A stretch of 64,000 bases of DNA from Codonopsis lanceolata. Lineage: Eukaryota; Streptophyta; Magnoliopsida; Asterales; Campanulaceae. The stretch spans positions 34,911,632-34,975,631 of the forward strand of contig CM028377.1 in assembly GCA_013146195.2 (NCBI GenBank), in the 5' to 3' direction. Below are positions 36,471 through 48,631 of this stretch, one piece after another. The position numbers were made by a program, and so were the translations under genes. Position 1 is the stretch's first letter. Each line of letters starts with the position of its first letter. A model generated the notes under the pieces. It ran no database searches and was not told where the DNA came from. It saw only the letters and a program-made list of their open reading frames with translations.

Positions 36471-37590
36471 CAGTGTTCTAAAAATCGGCCTAGACGGGCG
36501 CCTAAGCGCCGCCTAGGCACTAGGCGGCACCCCAACGCCTAGAAATTTGGCAAATCGGCGAAAAAATCGGCTAGGCGGGCTAGGCGGCCAACTGATGATT
36601 TTTCATATTTTTTTTAGTTTTTTTAAAAAATTTGGCTCTAAATAATATCATTTTGGGTTTTTTAAATAATAATAATAATAAATATCAATTTAAAATTATT
36701 AAATTATTTTTGTAAATTTAAAATTGTCAAAGGACCTATGGATAATTGAACTGTTGACTATTTTTGTAATATTTTGAATCGTAGATGATATTAAATTTCT
36801 AGTTTTACTTTTAAAATTTAACATCATAAGGTAATTATTGTTTTTAAATTATTAGGTGATATTTAGTATTAGTATAATTTAAAAAAATTATGTTTAATAA
36901 TTAGGTTATAATAAAAAAATATATTAAAAATAAGATATTATGTCTTATTTCTCGACCCCGCCCAGTGTTCTAAAACTCCCCGCCTAGCTCCGCCTAGGCC
37001 CATCTCTACCGCCGCGACTTTCTTAGTCGCCGCCTAATCGACCAAGTCGGCGTCTACGCCAAACCTCGCCGACCATAATTTATTTTTGTAGCTTTGATTT
37101 TGTAGCATGCGGTGACCGAAGAAGGAAGGGGGGGCGAACTGGAGAAGGAAGGGGGAGTGATAATGGTGAGGCATAGAGGGAGGTAATGGGGGGCGAACTG
37201 GAGTGATATCTTTTTTGTTTTTAGTTTTAAATTTGGCTAGTTTATTGCTTTGAGGTTGTTGAGAATTGAGATTAAAGGTAGGTATGTATATTTTTGTTCA
37301 TTTTACAAATATAGACAAGTGTTTGATAAAATGACAAACATAAAAAAAATTAAATTTGTATTCAATGTGTTTGATCTTTGATGTAAATTATTTAAAAAAT
37401 GGTAATTATGCCTTAATTCTAGGCCCCGCCTAGGTCCCGATTACGCCCCGACTAGTCCCCTAGGCGCTAGGCGCTAGTGTGTCGCTTAGCGACCGCCTAA
37501 CGATTTTTAGAACCTTGACCCCGCCTAGACGCTCTAGGCGCTAGGCGCTGGTCTGGCGCCTAGCGCCCGCCTAACGATTTTAGAACCTTG
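36471..37590. mobile_element. hAT MITE, outer copy, TSD ATCCCAAG
   Basis: CAGTGTTCTAAAAATCGG at 36471 and CGATTTTAGAACCTTG ending 37590, flanked by the perfect 8-bp duplication ATCCCAAG (36463-36470, 37591-37598). The sub-terminal parts are GC-rich 'ctaggcg/cgcctag' repeats; the core is AT-rich. Interrupted by a second copy of the same family (36963-37517). Confidence 0.93.
36963..37517. mobile_element. hAT MITE, inner copy, TSD ACCCCGCC
   Basis: CAGTGTTCTAAAACTCC at 36963 and CGATTTTTAGAACCTTG ending 37517 (555 bp), flanked by perfect ACCCCGCC at 36955-36962 and 37518-37525. Removing it leaves an outer element of about 557 bp, the same size, so a family member inserted into its own relative. 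Confidence 0.93.
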
Positions 37591-38399
37591 ATCCCAAGGC
37601 AATTGATGCTAATGGATGGCTAACGGAGCTGACAAAGGATTAAACTATAAGGCGTGAGAAATATAAGAATTTCGACGAGAAACATTGATAGTGCAGGGGC
37701 ATCAGAACAAATAGAGGAACTTCTCATTAATGAAAAGTTAAAACTAAATATTGCAAAATGGGGGTTTTGAACCAAAAACCACCTTGCGTTAAACCTTAAA
37801 TGTACTTTTACCAACCCGGTTACCCAGTTCTTGTGATTTTTGTTAACATGTTTAGTTATTAACCCGCGAATTCCTAAATGGGGATCCGTCTTACGGATTT
37901 AGGATCCGTAAGATCGTCCTACACAAGTCTTTGCCTTTAATAAAATCAAAGAAGTTGACTTTTATGTCATCTTAATTGTACGTATACATTAATGTCTTTA
38001 GTGTCACTATCAAGTGAACACTAGGACCTATAGTTAGCAATGGTGAATTTGGTAAATGTATTCAAAAATTAACACTCATTTTGAAACTTGAAAACTTTAT
38101 AGGTGTACACTTAATTTTAAAATGGAGATTATATATTTTTTGTAAAAGGATTGTTAATTAATGTAATATGAGTACATCACAAGTGGTATATGTAATTGTG
38201 CATGTGCATTCAAATTGACTAGTGTACATATTACATTAGGGACTATATATACACTGTTAAACTATTCTTTTTCTTCTTCTTTTTAAAGGTTTTTTTTTAA
38301 AGGCTGGAGGGGATATATACCTTATCCCAATCCTTACTTTTTTATTATTTTAATACCTTGAAATGCTACAATTTATATATATATGATGTCTTTGGTGTG

Positions 38400-38690
38400 G
38401 CCAGAACAAATGGTGCCTCTGGTGAAGTTTTGAACATCCGACCTCTCGGTTGAGAGTAGTGATGTACCAGGGTGTCTCCGGTAGAGTTTGAACACTCGAC
38501 CTTTCCGTTAAGATAAACGAGCAGCTAAATAGGGGTTTTGGGTAAGGCTTGAACAACAATGTTGCCTCTGAAGAGGTTTGAACACCCGACCTTTCTATTG
38601 AAAGTTTTAAAGTCCAGGGTGTCTCTAGTGGGACTTGAACACCCGACCTCTCCGTTAAGAGAAGTGAGCAGTACCAGTTGAGCTAGAGCT
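38400..38690 (-). repeat. tRNA-like SINE-type sequence with multiplied B-box segments
   Basis: On the minus strand 38605-38690 reads GAGCTCTAGCTCAACTGGTA (an A-box-like TAGCTCAACTGG), then 'aacggagaggtcgggtgttcaagtccc' (B-box-like GTTCAAGTCC). The B-box/'agagacacc' segment is repeated in degenerate form at about 38570-38600, 38470-38510 and 38400-38450. It is not a functional tRNA: no full cloverleaf is seen. Confidence 0.6.
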
Positions 38691-38710
38691 CATTGGTCAC
38701 AGTTAAACTA

Positions 38711-38875
38711 TTCATTCCTCCGTTTTTGATAAAAAAAATCTATTATTCTATTTTAGGAGATTTCACATCAATGAGTCGCATTCAAATAAAAAAATAGATG
38801 TTAAATGTTTCATCTAAAAAGTACTCAATTTAACTCAAAAAGTTAAAGTAGAACATAATTTAGGGACAGATGAAG
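38711..38875. mobile_element. Stowaway-type MITE, decayed
   Basis: TTCATTCCTCCGTTTTTGAT at 38711 and 'ttagggacagatgaag' ending 38875, TA on both sides. Inverted ends are imperfect. Confidence 0.55.
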
Positions 38876-39617
38876 TAATATATATTTGCAAGACATGTTA
38901 GGAAAATATTTTTATTTTCAAATGAAAAAAACTAAATTAATGAAAATTCGAATTATAAATTTTAAAAATACAAAATCAAAAGTGCTAATAAAAAATAGAT
39001 TCTTTAGTTGAGGAAATTATCAAGTACAACATTATGACCCATACAATATACTTTCATAACCTTTGACTTTGTTGAATCTTAGAACATTTGGAACAGACAA
39101 GTATATCCTTCAGATTTTAAGATCGATCAATTAGTTTTGAGTTTGATAGGTTTGAAAAGGTTATTAATAAATATACCCCCCTAAATTTGGATGACTTGCT
39201 GATCAACATAGATATTATTCTTTGAAAGGTATATATAGTTCTTACTTCATATTCACACTACGACACTCTAAATAAAGGGAACCACTCTTAAGGTCTGGAT
39301 CAATTTTAGTCACTCCCTTTTGTTTAAGAGATAATTTCATACCTTCTTCCTTCCTATAGTTTAACTTTAGGGGTGGCCCTATTTTCATTCCCCTCATCCT
39401 CTAAACACACCCCTCAATTTATAAACTTCCTATTCTACCGTCATCATCTAAATCCACCCCCTCTATTTCTCTCTAACTCTCATTTCTCTCCATCCTCAGC
39501 CATAGCCGTCGGCATCCCAACCTTCATCCCCTAACTCTATCCAAGACAAAGACAAACCCCGTCTTTCTCTTTCTAGCTCGCGTACCCATTGGATCCTCAA
39601 GCCTAGGGCTTGCAATT

Positions 39618-39640
39618 GCACACACACACACACACACACA

Positions 39641-39672
<32 letters not shown>
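39618..39672. repeat. Compound microsatellite (CA)n(CT)n
   Basis: About 13 CA followed by about 15 CT dinucleotides. The Arg/Glu and Cys/Val ORFs across it are artefacts. A further CT-rich stretch is at 39822-39845. Confidence 0.95.
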
Positions 39673-39677
<5 letters not shown>

Positions 39678-40074
39678 AATTTTGGCCAAGCAGCAACCCC
39701 ATTTCTTCCGTCTTCTCCAGTCGACAGCCACGTATGGATTGGCATCTAGGGTTTCTATGTAAACTCTCCCCCTTCAAGGATCCTTAGCCCTTCCATTAAT
39801 GTAATCCCTCTGCTCCCCCACTCTCTCTCTCGCTCTCTCTCTCACTCCTTTATTTTCAATATTTGATTGATGGATTATGATCGACCAAACAACCTTACGT
39901 TGTTTGGCCATGATTGTTCACTCGACCATCTTGGACGTAAGGAAGTCTTCAAGGCTTCTTTTCTAGGGTTGATTATTCAATCCTAGGTCCATACTTAGCT
40001 CAGGGCAAGGAAGAAAGCTGAGAACTTTTTGCTTTAAATAGGGAGCAGATCTAGTCAAGTAAGAGTAGACTCCT

Positions 40075-43060
40075 TGTGACGACCCGACTCGGATTTCAAC
40101 ACGAAATCCCGAGGTCGTGCCGCCGAAACTAAAATAAATAGAATACAAGAACTTGTTAAACAATGATGTAAGTCGAACAGTCAAGCTAACAAGCTCTAAA
40201 CAAGAATGTGAAGCCGTACTAGAAATACGGGTCAACAAAAATTGAATATGCGAAAGCAATAATGAAGTGAAACCCCGAGCTATTAAGCTCGAAACCAAAA
40301 CCAAATGAAGCCAAGAGAGACTATTGTCTCATGAAAGGGAAAATACAAAACTCGTGTGCTGCAACATTGCAGACTCAGAACAAACCATCGGCACTACATG
40401 CCGGTGTTTCAACAAAGAACCAACCTGATAAACAACAATAACCCAACGGCTAAGTCATACTAGCGCAACAACAACAACAACAAAAGGGATAATGAAAGCC
40501 CCGAAGCTACTGCTTGTCCGGGAGACACTAAATAAATACTATACTCTGGAGTACAAGTGCTCGACTACAAAGGTCGGCTACAGAAGCAATACAACAAAAC
40601 TAAGAATAACCATCCGAATGTAAAGTTTATATAACTTTACACAACATTGTCCTCAACAGAAAAGAAGGACAAACAACAATAACAATACAACACTAGATAA
40701 GACTCCGCGAGCTACAACTCAGAAAAAATGGCAACCATAACGAACATGAATCACACGATATCAACTCAGCTATCGCTACAATCAGAATCTACTCAACATC
40801 GTCACGGCTAACAGATACCTGCACACTAGAAAATAGAGCACGGAGTGAGTCATAAAGACCGAGTACGCTACTACAAACAACAATATAACATAATATGAAA
40901 TATTGTTATAATTAAACATGTCCTCGCGTTACTAAGGAGAAAATCCATGAAGATGTGTAGTATGCGCAATACCCACAAGATAACCTTTCTTTCTCATTTA
41001 CTAAACCGTCCAAAGAACTAGGGTGGAATTCCCTGCTCATTAACAAACCAAGTCAATTAGAATGAACTATCTCCGGTACGACGATACATCGTGACCACGA
41101 ATCACATAATTCGTGAAGACGTTGTATCGTCCCACCATCAACGTATAAACTCAAATAATGCCAACTGGACTTATATGCAATGCACAAGTAAATGTTTACT
41201 TGCCAAATTTCAAGTAGGTATAATGCTCTACTAAATTCATACGATTATGAACATTGTTGTCATAACCACAAAATCACATCAGGGCTCAATCGAGTCTCTA
41301 TAATATAAGTGTTAGGTATGTACACTTAAATCAACCAAATCTCTAAAAGCTAGTAATCTAGTCAAATGGATTCTGAACAACGTAGGATCTCACCATGATT
41401 CTCATAAGGTCCAATTGTTCCTTAAACTCGACTCCGCTGAGTCTTTTCTACAATGCCTTTCAAATAGGGTATAAATTCTATATGCAATTCCAACCCGTTC
41501 TATATTCTTGCTTGAGGCATAGCTAGGTTCTGGTTCCATTACAGAACCTTAGTTCACGAATCACTTGTTCAAGTATAAGATAAAAGCCTAAGTTGAATCA
41601 TGTCAAATTAAGCCTAGTTCAATTTCAGTTCATAATTCCACCTAGTAGTTGAATCCAAATTCAACATAAATCGACAATCGCAGAATAGATCACACATGAA
41701 GGCAAGAACACTCAATATGCTCATAAGTCATATTAATAACAAAGTAGAATATCAATTCCTTAAAATGATAATAGTCATGCATTTCGTCAAATAACAAGTA
41801 GACATGGAGATTCACATCCTAACATGAATCCAATTCATTAACTTTACAAATTACAATTCACATAACTCTCGGTGCTACCTAGTTAATCTAGGGTTACCAA
41901 ACCACAAAGGTATGACCTTAAATGGTTCTCTTTAGAATGGTTATTCATTCTAAGTCGACTCATTCTCCGAACTCCCATATTTCGATGATTCGGCTTACTA
42001 AGTTAATTAAGCTCCCAAGATATAATCGAAATTGAATACTGTAAAGTCTAGGTGTCACTTGGACACACACACCATTTAGAACCACATGGGTCCATATAAC
42101 CAAGACCCAACCTTAATCAAACACCACAAGATTCACTTACGACTATCGCACGTTATTAGTAAATACTTAAGTGACTCTAGTGAGTCTCGTTTCAGCATTT
42201 CATACTCGGGTCGTTCTCGACCTAAGTCCCAAGCTCACTTTCCATGCAACCAGGACAACGTCCATCGACCAACCGTCACAATGAAACCCTATCAAGCATA
42301 CGTTAAACGTGGCCTCAATTAAAACCCAAGACTAATTAATTAATCTCTAAACCGTAAGTATCCGTGAGGCACACTCCAACCATTACTATAGAAAGGTTAA
42401 CCAACCAATTCTTCCCAAAGACTTATCACAATACTCAAGGTTACATCCCGACATTCTAAAGAGTCAATGCACTAACGTGCACAAACCAAGACTCCCAATG
42501 AGTCAACATTCTCAAGTGTACATCCGAACTTATAAAATCCGGTGACAAACTATACGTTCATGCCAAAGTCATCTAAGGACATCTATTGGAGTCCTAAATC
42601 AAACAAATATCAAGAAAATACCAATTCGGTCTCACTCGACAAAATCTCGAAATCTCGTAATTGAGATTCGATGAACACGAATAGTCATAGGAATTAATCC
42701 TAGGCTCGAAACAACAACTTCTATAATTAATTGACCCCAATTGGGTCAAATAACAAAGTCCCAAATCCTAGGACAAAGCATAAATTTGGGATTCACAATT
42801 TATCCGGGTTTCTAAACCCAACAACAATTAATCTTAATCCGTAACAAGTCCAATATACCCAATAAACCCATTCGAGTTCAAACCCTCACTAACACATATT
42901 AATATCCAACAAAAACATATCATTTTGACATGTATAACAATGATAAATTATGGGGAACAAGCCTCTATCAACCTAACACCAAAATTGACTTAGAGAGAGA
43001 AACTAGGGCTTTAGTAACATACCTCAATCGAGCCACAAACAACTAGGAAGAGGAAAAAAA
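40075..43060 (-). repeat. LTR-like repeat, family A copy 2 (inverted)
   Basis: Starts TGTGACGACCCGACTCGG, the inverted equivalent of the 2750-2774 end. Further matches in order: 40617-40645 to about 2205-2235, 40820-40880 to about 2030-2100, 41080-41150 to about 1500-1605, 41430-41470 to about 1225-1270, and the splice-donor-like 'ggtatgttac' (minus, about 43015-43024) to 835-846. The first ~1 kb of the unit is missing at its right end. No ORF is credible. Confidence 0.7.
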
Positions 43061-43087
43061 CCGAGGGGAATTGATTTACTTGGGGAG

Positions 43088-44690
43088 TGTAAAACCCTAA
43101 ATTATTGCATGCTTGACATATGATTGAGTTCATACATTCATAATCATCATAAGTATGTTTACTTAGCTCATGCATATGGTTGGATTCAATAACATAGTTG
43201 TTGACGTCATTTTCTATGCTTGTATTCATCTTTCATACATGCTACACTTTGAGACTTTAGTTATTTGTATATGATGGATGCACATGTATAAGTAATAGAG
43301 ACCATTCATAACATCCTTAACATGATTTAAATCTTGTTTGACTACTTGTTAAATCGATGATTTGATTGCTACTTTACTTCTTGTTGTTCTTCTTCTTTCT
43401 GTGACTTTTTCGATTGTTGTTCGTATGAGTTTTGTGAGAGTTCTAGACCATTTTAAATTGAAGTTTGAACCTTGGATGTTTTGGTTGTGAATTGGAGTCC
43501 TTTAGGCTTGAATTATAGACCATTTTGGCCTTGGAGGACTTGTGAATGCATGGGGGAGGGACCTAGGCCAAACAAGGAAGCAAGAAATTGGAAGAAGAGG
43601 CAAAGCTGGAGCATGCACTCGCATGCTTTCCTTCCATGCGACCGCATGGACTGTTTTGACAGCTTCGGGCTGTTTTGAATTCTTGATGAATTTGACCATT
43701 CAAACCCCACTTAGACCTAACCTAAACCCTTCCTAAACCTTCCTAACTAACACTAATAACATCCTAACTAATCTAATTAATTTATTAGTGGGTTGGTGGC
43801 TGAATTCAAGTGGATAAGTGACCCCAAAAATCAGGTTTTTCCCCCACAAGACATTGACACATGTCCCACTCACCCTTTGACCCTTTTAAGCCACAAATAT
43901 GAAGTTTGTGACTTCATTATTCAGCCTCCATCTTCAGAAACGTGGGGAGTCTTCTTGGGGAGCCTTGAGAGTGTTCTTGGGAGTTCATCCATGAACTCCA
44001 TTGATTAGGTGGTCCTTAGCTCAAGCCAAGTCCATAGAAGAGAAGAGGTTGTTGAGGAGAACATCTTCCTCCATTTTATTTGTTGTTTTGGGTGCTTATT
44101 CTAGGATAACAAGTAAGTTACTACAGATCTTCCTCTTTCATTTTTGCCTCATTGACCCTAGGGAAATCAATCTTGTTGCTATTTGAGGTCAATGGGTGCA
44201 TTTTGGGCTTTTAGTTTATGCCATGTTGTTCATATGCCTACTTGGAATTTTTGGTTGGATGAACTGGTTAGGTGATTATGTTTAGGTTGTTATTCATGTG
44301 TAGTTTAGTATTTTAATCCACTCCATGTTGATAGCCTAAGTATTGGAAGCATGCTTGTAAAATTGCAAAGTGTGTATGCTTGAAAAATATGATTTATGCA
44401 CTATGGTTGGTAATTGAGTGTTTTGTTGGGGTTATTGTGGTTTGGAGACCTTGAGAACATAGTCTTGAATTTTAGTTATGAACATAGGAGGGTAATGTGG
44501 CCAATGACTTACATGCCCTAAATTTATGAAAGTGTAGAAAAGACTCAACGGAGTCAACCTTTGGACTAATATGATTTTTATGAACTACATACTTAAGTCC
44601 TACGGAATTTGGGGTAGTTTTGATGGAGGTTAAGCCTCCTAGAATTTTATAAGTGTATGAAAGACACTTAAAATTAGAGTCTTATATTGA
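43088..44690 (+). repeat. LTR-like repeat, family A copy 3 (5' part)
   Basis: Possible LTR start TGTAAAACCC at 43088. Matches copy 1 from about position 1 (here 43250) to about 1400 (here 44690) and then stops where the segmental duplication begins. Palindromic boxes at 43611-43626 (GCATGCACTCGCATGC) and 43634-43649 (CCATGCGACCGCATGG) correspond in place to those at 338-383. It lies head-to-head with copy 2. Confidence 0.7.
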
Positions 44691-45051
44691 AACATAAATT
44701 GAAACATTGGAAGCTGAAACACTTTTTTTTTATACTAAACATTTAATATTCTTAGATAAGTTGACATGAATATATTTATACATTTCTAGGAACTTTGAAT
44801 ACACCCAAACTATCGGTATTCTCAGCACAATTCATAATATCATTTTTAACCTTTTATTTTCCATCACATTTAAATAAAGTTGGTGGATATTCTTTACAGA
44901 TGTTCAACCAATTTTCTGCAAAGTTTAAAAAAAAAATCGGTCACGAAATAAGTTTTAGACATTTTGAACTCAAATTTTTTACTGCAACTATTATGGCTTT
45001 CATACAATCCGTCCTAAGAGACGTCAACAAACAAAAATTCAAATTGATTCT

Positions 45052-46313
45052 TGATCGATGTATTTTATACGTCGATTTCCTATACTTCTATGACTTAAAT
45101 TGATCTATTTCACGAGGCTTTTGGCTACTGATATGTGTTTTTCAGTGATTTTGTGAGTTTCAGCGTTTTGAATGAAAGTATACAAACTATCAAGCTTTTA
45201 GGTGAAAATTCCAAGAAGGGGTCAGAGTGTAAAATGAAGAAGAAACGAAGAAGACCAATATTGGACACCTTGCGGTCGCAAGGTGGGCAGAAACAAGAGA
45301 AAATCAACCCCGGAGAAATTGAAGACCTTGCAGACGTAAGGTGCCTCATACCTTGCGACCGCAAGGTGGTCAGAATGCCAAAAATCACGTTTTCACTTCA
45401 GACCAAGAGATCCAATTGCCCTACAACTCCATGGTATAAATAGAGACCGGTAGCCAAGACATTAGAACGGCTAAAAACAGTTAGAAAGTAGTTTTCTATA
45501 GCGTTAGAATAGATTTTAGGTTGTATAACATAATTAGTTATTGTAATTACAAGGATTGAAGATCGATTCATGAATTCTATCATCTCCATGTGTTGTTCAT
45601 CTTCAAGGATGAACTAAATCTTCATTAATTTAGGAGGTGGGAGGTAACTTGTATCGAATCTATGCTTTAATTTATATTTATATTCATTCAATTCTTGTTG
45701 ATTGTGGTGATTATCAATCCCTATATTATTTCACTTTTAACAAATGAATGTAATCGTGAATAATAAAGGCTTAGAGGTGCGGATAACTGCATGATCAATA
45801 TGCATATGTCGTACACTGGCTCACCATCACAATAAATTGAACCTATCGATGCACGAGAGTGATAAGTTAGGGTCAGGTTCCATATATGACCTAAGTGACT
45901 GTTAGATCATATGTTCTTGTGCCTAGGATATAGAATGGATGGATTATTTGAAGATGGAGACTGAACGATAATTCAACAGGCTATATCTATATTTTTTGAA
46001 CGAACCCAAGTAATTGAATGATATTATATTAAAAATAAGCATAGAAGAGATATAAGTGAAACCCTAATCCTAGATTTCCATCTACCATAAGATCTTCATA
46101 AATTGTAATTGCTGCTAATTAGTTAAACAATAAAATAATAATTAGTTTTGATTAAAATCAATATAAAAACTCCCTTAGATTAATAATTTGCTACCGATAA
46201 ATTGCACTATCTGTGATCTTTTTGTCTCTGTGGCTCGACCCTTGCTTCCCAAAACTATTCTCCAATAGACTTGTCCACTTGCAAGGAAATAATTTAAAAT
46301 AAGATATCGATCA
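45052..46313 (+). mobile_element. Solo LTR (1262 bp), TSD ATTCT
   Basis: Ends TGATCGAT and ATCGATCA are perfect inverted repeats with TG...CA termini, flanked by ATTCT at 45047-45051 and 46314-46318. The partner duplication has the unoccupied site near 55411. A TATA box TATAAATA at 45435-45442 sits ~70 bases after three palindromic boxes, placing those in U3. No PBS, polypurine tract or coding sequence remains, so internal DNA was lost by LTR-LTR recombination. Confidence 0.94.
45266..45366. promoter_or_regulatory. Three palindromic boxes upstream of LTR TATA box
   Basis: CCTTGCGGTCGCAAGG (45268-45283, extended to 20 bases at 45266-45285), CCTTGCAGACGTAAGG (45326-45341) and CCTTGCGACCGCAAGG (45351-45366). 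The spacing to TATA and conservation in the related LTR at 52465-52505 suggest a cis-regulatory role (inference). Confidence 0.6.
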
Positions 46314-47239
46314 ATTCTCAAATTCAAACTTGTAAGGAAATAGTTAGTCTCAGTTGAAATAAACAACGAAGTTGTTGATATGATCTAAATATAAAGTTAT
46401 ATATTTTTTATAAGCATGGAGAATAGTTAAATAAAAAATAGTAAGAAATGTAACAGATAAATTCATTAGTTATAAATTCAAATCTTTAAATTTCAGCTAT
46501 GTATTCTTTTCAAAATAACCTTGAGAAATATATTTAAAAATTTAGAATATAACAAATCTCGAACAGTAAAATAAAATATTTATCATTAAACAATGTTTTT
46601 ACTAAATACTTGACTTTATTTTACATATATTGAAGTCTCAAATTATTAGATTTGTATTTTTTCAAAACAAACTTCAAAAGTTGTACAAGGAAATAGAAGG
46701 TAAAACGAAATGATGGAGGCTCAATTTTCAGCTCAATAAAAAATTAAAAGGATTTGAATAATCTAGGGAGAGATCGTTACAATTTCTTACTGAATGTTAG
46801 GTGGATAAAATTTTGAAGTGAAAGAATATACGTTAAATGAAGGATTCTAGATAAATGGTTCTAACTGAAGGATTGTATTTGTTAGACAATAGATGTTGAA
46901 TTTGGTTAGGTGTTGAGGTAGTATATTGTTTTATTAAGAGTAGTTCTTTGGTAAGACCGTTCAGGTCTTAATTCGTAAGAGGGAGCTCTACTATCTCACA
47001 ACGCAGCCCACCAGCACACGGTGGGTCGGGTCAAGGAGATCCATCTTACATAAAATACACATAATATTATATTTTCTAAGTTTTTATTTTATAGGCCAAA
47101 TTTCAAGTGAGTACAATTTTAGAAACATGTTTTCATCTAGGACCATTAATTATTTGGACATTTCATATAACTACAAATTGGTTGCCAAATGACAAAAATG
47201 CCATTAATGAAGACAAAAGTCATCCAGCCTAAAAAAAAC

Positions 47240-48500
47240 CAAAAATGCTGATGCCAAGTCTTGGCATTAGGATTGTTTTTACAAATTTTCATAACCAAAA
47301 AAATTCAAAAAATTCTGATGCCAAAGCTTGGCATCAGGGCTATTTTGACAAATTATTCAAGCAAAAAAAAATCAATAAATTTCGATGCCAAGGCTTTGGC
47401 ATCAGGGCTGTTGTGAAAATTTATTCAAGGAAAAAAAATTCAAAACATTCTGATGCCAAGGCTTGGCATCAGGGATGTTTTGACAAATTATTCAAGCAAA
47501 AAAAAAAACAAAACAAAACAAAAAATTCTGATGCTAAGGCTTGGCATCAGGGTTGTTTTGACAGTTTATTAAAGCCAAAAAAATTCAAAAAATTATGATG
47601 TCAAGGCTTGACTTCAGGTTGTTTTGACAGTTTATTCAAGCCAAAAAAATTCAAAAAATTATGATGCCAAGTCTTGGCATCAGGGCTTTTTTGACAATTT
47701 ACTAAAGCAAAAAAAAATCAAAAAATTATGATGCCAAAGTTTGGCATCAAGACTGTTTTGACAAATTATTCAGGCCAAAAAAATTTTAAAAATTCTGATG
47801 TCATGGCTTGGTATTAGGGCTGTTTTGACAATTTATTAAAGCCAAAAAAATCAAAAAAATTCTGATGCCAAGGCTTGGCATCAGGGCTGTTTTGACAGTT
47901 TATTCAAGCAAAAAAAAATCAAAAAATGTTGATGCCAAAGCGTGACATCAAAGCTGTTTTGACAGTTTATTCAAGCCAAAAAAATTCAAAAAATTATGAT
48001 GCCAAGTCTTGGCATCAGGGCTGTTTTAAAAATTTATTCAAGCCAAAAAAATTCAGAAAATTCTGATGCTAAGGCTTGGCATCAGAGCTATTTTAAAAAT
48101 TTATTCAAACCAAAAAAATTCAAAAAATGTTGATGCTAAGACTTGGCATCAGGGCTGTTTTGACAATTTATTCAAGCAAAAAAAAATCAAAAAATGTTTT
48201 TGCCAAGGCTTGGCATCAGGGCTGCTTTGACAATTTATTCTAGCAAAAAAATCAAAAAATTCTGATGCCAAGGCTTGGCATCAGGGCTGTTTTGACAGTT
48301 TATTCAAGTCAAAAAAATTTAAAAATTTCTGATGCCAAGGCTTGGTGTTAGGGCTGTTTTGACAATTTATTCAAGCCAAAAAAATTCAAAAATTGCTGAT
48401 GTCAAGGCTTGGCATCAGAGCTGTTTTGTCAATTTATTCAAACAAAAAAAAATTAAAAAAGCTGATGCCAAGGCTTGGCATCAGAGCTATTTTGAGAGTT
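47240..48500. repeat. Minisatellite of 19 palindrome-bearing ~67-bp units
   Basis: Each unit has a hairpin-capable core, arms TGATGCCAAG and CTTGGCATCA around one base, then 'gggctgttttgacagtttattcaag' and an A-rich 'ccaaaaaaattcaaaaaattc' spacer. Cores fall at about 47249, 47316, 47382, 47451, 47529, 47597, 47662, 47729, 47796, 47863, 47930, 47997, 48063, 48131, 48198, 48262, 48330, 48397 and 48463. Some units keep the arms complementary, others do not. ORFs across it are translations of the repeat. Confidence 0.93.
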
Positions 48501-48631
48501 TATTGGAAGAAATTTTTATTTTCCGAAACTAGAAAGCTCAGAGAATGGAGATACAACATAGCTTTGCATCAAAGGTGAAACAGACACCCCGATACACAAC
48601 AAACGAGGGATTTAACACCGGCAAAGACCGT

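Larger units (their letters stand above)
35530..37925. mobile_element. TIR element (Mutator-like?) of about 2.4 kb
   Basis: Begins 'gaggtggtctcctgtaaaac' and continues GGTCTTAAGGATCC...ATCCGTAAGACGGATC. The right end, inverted, reads 'gacttgtgtaggac', GATCTTACGGATCC...ATCCGTAAGACGGATC, giving ~50-bp TIRs. It interrupts the segment whose intact form is 31600-31945. The TSD is degenerate (TTTTTATTA / CCTTTAATA is one possibility), so the superfamily is tentative. Inside lie a tandem repeat (35690-36425) and two nested hAT elements (36471-37590). No transposase. Confidence 0.68.

Noticed and set aside
38605..38690. Functional tRNA gene on the minus strand
   Set aside because: A- and B-box-like words are present but no acceptor or anticodon stem pairs properly, and the B-box portion is multiplied nearby.
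39496..39777. Minus-strand ORFs with Arg-Glu and Cys-Val runs
   Set aside because: They are translations of the (CA)n(CT)n microsatellite.
47240..48500. CRISPR-like regular array with palindromic repeats
   Set aside because: The spacers are themselves repeats of one another, the genome is a plant's, and there are no cas genes. It is a minisatellite inside a transposon.
47245..48532. Repeat proteins with DAKAWHQG units
   Set aside because: They are translations of the minisatellite in several frames and break at unit-length changes.
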